From NCBI GenBank assembly GCA_002336085.1, contig DDEH01000119.1, forward strand, positions 1-37,077: a stretch of 37,077 nt of DNA. Direction: 5' to 3'. Origin of the DNA: Flavobacteriales bacterium UBA1959. Its GTDB lineage: Bacteria > Bacteroidota > Bacteroidia > Flavobacteriales_D > Sanyastnellaceae. The position numbers and the translations under genes are program-made. Positions 31,192 through 37,077 of the stretch are shown piece after piece (position 1 is the stretch's first letter; the number at the start of each line of letters is the position of its first letter). Below the pieces are notes generated by a model. That model saw only the letters and a list, made by a program, of their open reading frames with translations, was not told where the DNA came from and searched no databases.

Positions 31192-32496
31192 TTATTTGAC
31201 ACCTAAGGTGTCTGCAAGTGCGAGAAATTTCTTTGCTTGATTCGTACGGAGATAAGCTGACAAAACTGCTTTTCGCTGTTGTACTTCGCCAACAACTACC
31301 TGGCCTTTCATTGTCTCAGCTAGTAGTGCAGGAAATTTCTTGCTCTCGTTCCGATCGAACAATTCCCCTGAATGAGTTTCTTCGAGGATACGAACTACAT
31401 CCGACCCCTCATCACCCAAATAAAAGATTGGTCTTGAGGCCCTCAAATACTCAAAAAGCTTGCCTGGAATATGACCTGAAGTGTAGTCCTTTGGCCCAAC
31501 CAAAAACAGCCCATCAGCCGATTCCTGTATCCTCGGAATTTCATCCATTGAACGATTTCCGTGAAAATGCATGAACGAATAATCATTCTGAAGAACCTCC
31601 TGATAAAAGGGAGGAATTGAGCCATAGAAGTCGAAGACAATCAAACGATCATCTTCGGCAGAGTTGTATTGTTGAATTGCGCATAAAAAAGGCTCTATCT
31701 CATAGAGATTTGTGAGCATTCCTGTATACACCATTCGGAATATTTTCGAAGAATCTGGGAGCTTCGAAGAAACAATTTCACCATCGATCCCATTGGGTAT
31801 GACATGAAAATCCGCGGGGTTTCTGCTGGGTACCTTATCCTCTAAAAGAGACTTTAACCCCCAACTTACCGTTGAAATAGCGGTTGCTTCCGACAGCACT
31901 TGTCTTTCAAACTTGGCATCGACTTTTCGTGAAAAAAAGGAATGCCCAAGTTGGTCATAGTAAAAAATATCCGTCCAAGGATCTCGAAAGTCAGCAATCC
32001 AATTAATGTTCCTCTTTCGTGCTACCTGCCTTCCAATCAATTGGACCGAATGCGGCGGGCTGGTGGTGATCAATGCATCAATACCGTGTGCATCAATAAT
32101 TTTTAATGCTTTGCGAACTGACCTGGAGTTCCACGTTTTTCGAGGATCGGGAATGAAGAGATTGCTTCGCAATTTCGTCAGTAAGTTGACCCCACTTTCG
32201 GCCTTCTTTTTTGATGCAAATCCCTGCGGAGGGATGTGCTTTTTAAACAACCGCTTGGTCATGTGGAATGGATTCCAAGCACTAATTCTGTGGACATGAA
32301 TTCGAGAATCAACGGAATGCAACAAATGATCGTCAATCGTGTGGTATTCAGCGGAATCTCTATCGAGGGTCAATACATGTACTTCAGCATTGAGCTGAGC
32401 GAATTCGTTGGAAAGCGACAACCACCTTTTTACCGCAATTCCGCCTGCAGGCGGCCAGTAATAAGTGATAATGAGAATTTTCTGATGCTTTTCCAT
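31192..32496 (-). CDS. GT-B glycosyltransferase, GT4-like
   Basis: A 434-residue cytoplasmic enzyme with two Rossmann-like halves. It opens with ILIITYYWPPAGGIAVKRW, the acceptor-side glycine loop. Later WIADFRDPWTD, HVIPNGID (junction of the two domains), MVYTGMLT, and the donor-site HIPGKLFEYLRASRPI, where the usual E-x7-E motif is reduced to a single glutamate, follow GT4 order. The sugar is not predictable. Two sampled 60-base lines (31201 and 31681) have 26 and 23 G+C, lower than the pump genes behind it, as often seen for exchanged surface-glycan genes. Convergent with gmd; 14 bases after the TolC gene stop. Confidence 0.83.
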   Translation of the reverse strand: MEKHQKILIITYYWPPAGGIAVKRWLSLSNEFAQLNAEVHVLTLDRDSAEYHTIDDHLLHSVDSRIHVHRISAWNPFHMTKRLFKKHIPPQGFASKKKAESGVNLLTKLRSNLFIPDPRKTWNSRSVRKALKIIDAHGIDALITTSPPHSVQLIGRQVARKRNINWIADFRDPWTDIFYYDQLGHSFFSRKVDAKFERQVLSEATAISTVSWGLKSLLEDKVPSRNPADFHVIPNGIDGEIVSSKLPDSSKIFRMVYTGMLTNLYEIEPFLCAIQQYNSAEDDRLIVFDFYGSIPPFYQEVLQNDYSFMHFHGNRSMDEIPRIQESADGLFLVGPKDYTSGHIPGKLFEYLRASRPIFYLGDEGSDVVRILEETHSGELFDRNESKKFPALLAETMKGQVVVGEVQQRKAVLSAYLRTNQAKKFLALADTLGVK

Positions 32497-32510
32497 TTAA
32501 ATCGTCAGTA

Positions 32511-33863
32511 TTATTCTACCTGCAATCTATATGACCATGCACCCGTCAGGCGATGCAATTCGATGTCTGCAGCCTGCCATGCATTCAGCGCCTGAATCTG
32601 CTGCTGTGCCGCATTCAGCGCCTGAATCTGGATTTCGCGAAAGTCCAATGAATTGATCGAGCCATTGGCCAAACGTTCCTCAGCAATTTCCAGCATGCGG
32701 TTGCTGTTCGAAGTTAGCTGCAAGGCAATCGAGTAGGTCTCTTGCGATGCAACCCACCGTATCCACGCATCCGATAACCAGCGATGCACCTCACGCCTCT
32801 CCTCGTCGGCTTGGGTCTCCGCCATGGCCAGCTGAATCTTGGCTTGCTGTATGGCTCGGCGAGTTGCACCACCATTGAATAGGTTAAAATTAATCGTAAA
32901 GCTTGCCGCCAAATTGATCGTTTTCCCCTCTCCCGAAAGATCTCCTGCACTGAATCGGCTGCTTTGGTCGCTTTGGCTTGCGTTGAGCGAGAGCGTGGGA
33001 CTCATCCGAGCTTGCGCCTGCTGCAAACCCACGGAAGCGAGTTCCTTTGATATCAATGCATTTTCAATCGTTTTGGCATTGGACAGCGCTGCTTCGCTCA
33101 ATTGATCAAAATCACGAATGGATTCCGGAACAACGAGTGGCGACGTAAATTCCCATTCCCTTTCTGGCACCTCTCCCATCAAACGATTCAGAGCAATGAC
33201 TGCCTGACGGACATTTGCCCGCTGCTGCCTCCAAGCCAGGCTATCCGATAAGAGGGCATTTTCAAATTGCAATCGGTCAAAGGTTGTCGCTGCGCCGTTA
33301 GCTGTCCGCGCATCAATCCACACCAACCTAGCCAGAGATATCTCCATGGATGTAGCCAACACCTCCACCACTGCGCGTTGCAGCATCACGCCATTGTAGG
33401 CGAGCATCGTAGCTGCCACCGCCTGCTCTATGATCAAATCCACTTGACCGTCCGCTTGCTCCTCCAACCGCTCAAGCGAACGCTTATTGGCAAACATACC
33501 CAAGCCATCAAAAAGCATCCAATTCAATTGTCCACCTAAATTGACAGATTCACTCTCGAGTTTTTCTTGGATGAAAGACGTGGGATTTTGAGATTGATCG
33601 CTCACTGAATTGGAACCGGAAGCCGAAATTCCAACCTGCGGTAATGCTCCCGCAGCACCCCAAGCATTCCCAATCGCGGCCATCTCAGCTTTCTGCTGGG
33701 CAAGCCGAATGCCCAAATTATTTTGAAGCGAACGTTCCACTGCATTCTCGCGACTCAACTCATCTTGAGCCTGCATAACATTTACACCCAACAAAACCAG
33801 CGCAAACGCCGTGAGCAGAGAATACGATTGATTGGGTTTTCCTCTAAACATGCTTGCTCTCAT
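32511..33863 (-). CDS. TolC-family outer membrane protein of the RND pump
   Basis: 450 residues. The signal peptide ends about residue 33 (VMQAQ). The body shows the TolC pattern: SRENAVERSLQNNLGIRLAQ, GALPQVGISASGS, LNWMLFDGLGM, then the second repeat with MSPTLSLNAS, INFNLFNGGATRRAI and the late ANGSINSLDFREIQ stretch. It has diverged from the TolC at 20549. Its start overlaps the RND stop (ATGA), so channel and pump are coupled. Near the C-terminus QIQALNA occurs twice through a 30-base in-frame duplication. An alternative start at the fifth codon (MFRGKPN) is equally possible. Confidence 0.93.
   Translation of the reverse strand: MRASMFRGKPNQSYSLLTAFALVLLGVNVMQAQDELSRENAVERSLQNNLGIRLAQQKAEMAAIGNAWGAAGALPQVGISASGSNSVSDQSQNPTSFIQEKLESESVNLGGQLNWMLFDGLGMFANKRSLERLEEQADGQVDLIIEQAVAATMLAYNGVMLQRAVVEVLATSMEISLARLVWIDARTANGAATTFDRLQFENALLSDSLAWRQQRANVRQAVIALNRLMGEVPEREWEFTSPLVVPESIRDFDQLSEAALSNAKTIENALISKELASVGLQQAQARMSPTLSLNASQSDQSSRFSAGDLSGEGKTINLAASFTINFNLFNGGATRRAIQQAKIQLAMAETQADEERREVHRWLSDAWIRWVASQETYSIALQLTSNSNRMLEIAEERLANGSINSLDFREIQIQALNAAQQQIQALNAWQAADIELHRLTGAWSYRLQVE
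32581..32630. repeat. tandem copies of a 20-bp sequence with palindromic core
   Basis: The 20 bases at 32581-32600 are repeated exactly at 32611-32630. Each has the core ATTCAG-CGC-CTGAAT, a 6-bp inverted repeat around 3 bases. The 30-base period keeps the reading frame and doubles the peptide QIQALNA in the TolC protein. Confidence 0.85.
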
Positions 33864-36800
33864 TCTTCAAATGATTGTTCTTCCCGGTTCGCCGGTTCGC
33901 CTGCTTCCATAGAAGGCCAATCGCCTCGCTTGATCCACACCCAACTGCGGTGCAGCGGATTGATCCACTGCAAATAAATCGGAAGCAAAACCAAGATAAT
34001 TACGGTAACGAATAAAAGTCCAAATGCCACTGAGATGGCCATCGGTATCAAAAATTGCGCTTGGAAACTCTTATTTAACATCAGCGGCGCCAACCCCGCG
34101 ACCGTTGTGATTGATGTCAAAACGATGGGCCTAAAGCGACTCATTCCCGCTTCCCAAATGGCAGATTTTACTTCCATTCCATTCTTCAATTTCACGTTAT
34201 ACGCAGCCACAAAAACCAACGCATCATTCACCAAGATTCCAATCAGCGCAATCATTCCCAAAATAGAAAATAAGCTAATTTGAGCACCAAGAATCCAATG
34301 CCCCAAACTCACTCCGATAAAACCAAAGGGAATCAAGCCAAATACGGCCAAGCCTTGCAATGGCGATCGAAATGCAAGAATGATGATGAACAGCATCAGC
34401 GCAAAAATCAATGGCATCACCCGCTGAATACTCTCTTGCGATTTGATGACCTCGCGGTTTTGGCCTTCGTAGCTGGGAGTGATACTGGGGTAGCGTTGTA
34501 AAATTGGAGGTAGAACGTCATTTTTGATGGCAGCATTGGCATCTGAAGCACTTACTTCTGGACCGGAGAGGTCTGCGGAGACCTGCACTTCTCGCTGCCC
34601 GTACAGGCGATTAATTGCACTGATTCCTCTGCCTATTTCCACATCGGCAATTTCTGTCAATGGTATTTGAGCACCTGAATTGGACTGTACTCGAAACGCT
34701 TGCAAGTCGCCCAACGATTGTCTATCTCGCTCGTCTATGCGCACCCAAACGCGCACTTCGTCGCGGCCCTTCTGGAGCCGCTGAGCTTCTGTACCAAAGA
34801 AACTCTGCCGAATTTGGGACATCACGGATTCATGCGTAAATCCCAATTGAAAGGCGCCCGGTTTCAACCGAATGGAGACTTCTTGCATGCCCTTTTGATT
34901 GTTATCAATAACATCCTTGAGATCCTCTCTTTGCAACATAGCCGCCTTGAGTTCGCGGGTGGCTGACTCCAACTCACTTAAGTTATTGCCGAGCAGGGAA
35001 ACGGAGACGGGACGACCGAATGGGGAGAAGGCGGCAAAACTTATATTTTCGGCGCCATAGACCGTACCAACGCGTTCCCGTATCATTCCAGAAATGTCCG
35101 TCGACTGGATGTTTCGTCGTTCGCCGTCAAGCAGCTGAACATTGAGAATGCCATTGAACATGGACGGACCAATGCGCTTGTCCACGGCTTGAATGGTCTG
35201 CAAACTATCCTCTCGTTGTGCCGACAATTCCTCATTCACTTCCCAAACAATCGCCTCGATGCGATCCAATTCTCCTTGGGTGATCTGTTCACGAGTACCC
35301 GCTTGCATAGTCAAGTTTACCGTGAGATTGTCACCTTCGATGAAAGGGAAAAAAGTCGTTTTTACCAAACCGCTTCCAATCAAGCCCGGAACCGAAATCA
35401 AGAAAATTGCAACAATGATGCAAAACATAACCCAAGGTTGTTTCAAACTGAAGCGTAGCACAGGCGCATAAATTTTGTCCCGCATGCCGTTCATGATGCC
35501 ACGCATCAACCGCTCCACGCGATTGGGTTCGAAGTTTCGTCGCAATGCCTTCGAATGGCCAATGTGGGCCGGAAGAATCAATGCGCCTTCCACCAACGAA
35601 AAGACCAAGGTCAAAATGATGACGGTGGCCATATCGCTGAAGAAGTCCCCCAGTTGACCTTCGATGTAATAAAACGATGAAAAGGCCACAACAGTCGTAA
35701 CAATGGCGGCAAAAACAGCCGGGAGCACCTCAAGCGTTCCATTTATTGTCGCCTCTAGCCGAGATTCCCCTCGTTCATAATGTTGGTAAATATTCTCCGC
35801 TATTACGATGCCATCATCAACCAAAATTCCAATGACCAGGATCATTCCAAACAAGGAAATGACATTGATTGTAACGCCCATGGCACCGGCAAACATGAAC
35901 ATTCCCATGAAAGAGACAGGGATGGCCAAGGCCACCCAGAACGCGAGACGAATATTCAGGAACAAAGCCAAAAACAAAATCACCAAGAAAAAACCAATGA
36001 TGCCATTCTTCACCAACAAGTCAATCCGCTGATTGAGGACCGTGCTTGAATCACGAATGACTTCAATACGCGTTGCAGATGCGTTTTCGTTGTACTGCTC
36101 AATGTACTCACGTACATAGGCCGTGATGTCCAAAATCGATTCTGTAGTGAGATTATTGACGGTAATCACGGCAGCGGGAGCCCCATTGAACCAGTTCCTA
36201 GAAGGATCATTTTCTGCCCAACGCTGCTCGATTTTGGCCACATCACCCAGCCGAATTACCCGTCCATCGCGGTTGGCCCGGATAATAATGTCCCGCATGG
36301 ATTCTACGTCGTACGTACGAAATCTACCACGGATAATCATCTCCTCATTGGCGAGCTTCAATCGACCTCCAGTCGTTTCCAGGTTCGAATTTCGAACGGC
36401 CAAAGCTACTTCTGCGACATTCAAATTGAGTTCATTCAGTTGCGCTTGACGCAGGCTGATCTCAATTTCTTCATCAGGAAAGCCACTGAGCTGCACTTGT
36501 GAAATCACGTCCGCACCGCGCAAGTCCGTCTCAATCTGTCGCGCCTCCTCTTTGAGAATCCGAAGGTCATCAATGCCGATGATTGCGAATGAAATTGCCA
36601 CTCTGATTGCATCTTGCTTGTAAACAATGGGCGGCTCCATCCCCACAGGAAAACTGGCAATTCGGTCCACCGCATTCTTCACATTCTGAAGGGCTTCGTC
36701 CGTGATTTCTGGAGAAACCGTTTCAATGGAAATGGTTCCGGCATTCTCGCTGCATACCGACTTGACTTGATCCAGTCCGGATATCCCCTTTAGATTCTCT

Positions 36801-37006
36801 TCAATCTTGGCTACAATGCCCTCCTCTATTTCTGAGGCAGAGGCGCCGGGATAAACCACTTGGACTTGGATACTCTTCGACTCAGTAACCGGGAAAAAAT
36901 TGGAACTTAGGTTGGTGAGTCCCACATAGCCCGATGCCAGAATGGCCAGCATAAGCAGATCCCCGGTAAGGTTATAGCGAACAAAATAGCGAATGAGGTT
37001 GCGCAT
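33860..37006 (-). CDS. RND-family efflux permease
   Basis: A 1048-residue inner-membrane proton-driven pump of AcrB size. The first helix is at about 13-31 and the porter domain follows. TM4 carries the proton-relay pair D397-D398 in GILVDDGIVIAEN. The second half repeats the layout, with LIGILVNDALVF in the equivalent helix, where Asn replaces the first acid, as is normal. Sequence is of the multidrug (HAE1-like) type rather than metal-exporting CusA, but substrate is a guess. The start is the ATG at 37006, overlapping the preceding gene's stop; the TTG at 37009 is less likely. TolC follows with an ATGA overlap, giving an adaptor-pump-channel operon. Confidence 0.95.
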   Translation of the reverse strand: MRNLIRYFVRYNLTGDLLMLAILASGYVGLTNLSSNFFPVTESKSIQVQVVYPGASASEIEEGIVAKIEENLKGISGLDQVKSVCSENAGTISIETVSPEITDEALQNVKNAVDRIASFPVGMEPPIVYKQDAIRVAISFAIIGIDDLRILKEEARQIETDLRGADVISQVQLSGFPDEEIEISLRQAQLNELNLNVAEVALAVRNSNLETTGGRLKLANEEMIIRGRFRTYDVESMRDIIIRANRDGRVIRLGDVAKIEQRWAENDPSRNWFNGAPAAVITVNNLTTESILDITAYVREYIEQYNENASATRIEVIRDSSTVLNQRIDLLVKNGIIGFFLVILFLALFLNIRLAFWVALAIPVSFMGMFMFAGAMGVTINVISLFGMILVIGILVDDGIVIAENIYQHYERGESRLEATINGTLEVLPAVFAAIVTTVVAFSSFYYIEGQLGDFFSDMATVIILTLVFSLVEGALILPAHIGHSKALRRNFEPNRVERLMRGIMNGMRDKIYAPVLRFSLKQPWVMFCIIVAIFLISVPGLIGSGLVKTTFFPFIEGDNLTVNLTMQAGTREQITQGELDRIEAIVWEVNEELSAQREDSLQTIQAVDKRIGPSMFNGILNVQLLDGERRNIQSTDISGMIRERVGTVYGAENISFAAFSPFGRPVSVSLLGNNLSELESATRELKAAMLQREDLKDVIDNNQKGMQEVSIRLKPGAFQLGFTHESVMSQIRQSFFGTEAQRLQKGRDEVRVWVRIDERDRQSLGDLQAFRVQSNSGAQIPLTEIADVEIGRGISAINRLYGQREVQVSADLSGPEVSASDANAAIKNDVLPPILQRYPSITPSYEGQNREVIKSQESIQRVMPLIFALMLFIIILAFRSPLQGLAVFGLIPFGFIGVSLGHWILGAQISLFSILGMIALIGILVNDALVFVAAYNVKLKNGMEVKSAIWEAGMSRFRPIVLTSITTVAGLAPLMLNKSFQAQFLIPMAISVAFGLLFVTVIILVLLPIYLQWINPLHRSWVWIKRGDWPSMEAGEPANREEQSFEE

Positions 37007-37077
37007 CAATCCTGAGATTCAGCATTTTTGGAACTCACAGCCATGCCATCAAAAGGATTCGTCAACGACTCACTCAG
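37006..37077 (-). CDS. C-terminal end of the gene upstream of the RND pump, probably its adaptor
   Basis: The last 23 codons of an open frame enter from beyond the window (ending NPFDGMAVSSKNAESQD) and stop in an ATGA overlap with the RND gene. The tail itself is polar and not diagnostic. Operon position argues for the periplasmic adaptor that RND pumps need, as in adaptor-RND-TolC clusters. The protein cannot be identified from sequence here. Confidence 0.55.
   Translation of the reverse strand: MSESLTNPFDGMAVSSKNAESQD

Noticed and set aside
31198..31212. Perfect palindrome GACACC-TAA-GGTGTC between gmd and the GT4-like gene, considered as a terminator
   Set aside because: It falls within the last codons of the glycosyltransferase and is not followed by a T-run on either strand.
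35189..36449. Several plus-strand open frames inside the RND gene
   Set aside because: They are shadows of a strongly conserved minus-strand gene and contain no recognisable domains.
1..37077. CRISPR arrays, tRNA or rRNA genes, intact insertion sequences, phage genes or dedicated defence systems
   Set aside because: None was seen on reading both strands; the window is almost fully occupied by recognisable chromosomal genes.

Overview
The window reads as chromosomal DNA of a Bacteroidota member, most likely order Flavobacteriales; I cannot settle the family. The evidence is: (i) promoters of the Bacteroidota type (TTTG, about 19 nt, TAnnTTTG), with a textbook example upstream of rpmH; (ii) an XrtF exosortase with its dedicated partner, known from this group; (iii) a caa3/aa3 oxidase module (ctaB, two subunit III genes, subunit IV, SCO, DUF420, a small CxxC membrane protein) in the order I recall from flavobacteria; (iv) Wzi/RemB-like outer membrane proteins. 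No tRNA, rRNA, CRISPR array or intact mobile element was seen. Coding density is very high: no gene-free stretch exceeds about 155 bases.

Layout. 1-2908 (minus): folA (partial), thyA, a YwaF-like membrane protein and a small mechanosensitive channel. 2940-5155 (plus): purK and ddl. 5309-5890 (minus): ruvC, diverging from a run of plus-strand envelope genes: flippase-like protein, GT2 glycosyltransferase, an orphan OppC-type permease, GDP-L-fucose synthase, a Wzi-like barrel translationally coupled to it, a WecA-type initiating transferase and a second Wzi-like barrel (5931-14392). 14454-20507: the oxidase subunit and assembly module. 20549-24488: TolC, a periplasmic adaptor, tsaB and a Rieske-like protein, the last three joined by ATGA overlaps. 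24521-26993 (minus): ahcY, xrtF and the XrtF-associated protein. 27082-28013: a phosphopantetheinyl transferase and rpmH, convergent on a shared terminator. 28210-31183: an MsbA-type ABC exporter and gmd. 31192-37077 (minus): a GT4-like glycosyltransferase and a tripartite RND pump (end of an adaptor, RND permease, TolC).

How it fits together. Two themes dominate. One is surface polysaccharide: gmd and fcl make GDP-L-fucose, the WecA-like enzyme starts a lipid-linked glycan, two glycosyltransferases and a flippase-like protein could extend or move it, and two Wzi-like barrels would act at the outer membrane. The other is terminal oxidase biogenesis: heme O synthesis, subunits III and IV, copper delivery and maturation factors; subunits I and II must lie elsewhere. 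The most unusual items are a SCO protein with two tandem SCO folds, the first of which has lost all copper ligands, and a -7-like promoter box placed exactly 4 nt before the ATG of several unrelated genes, which predicts leaderless mRNAs.
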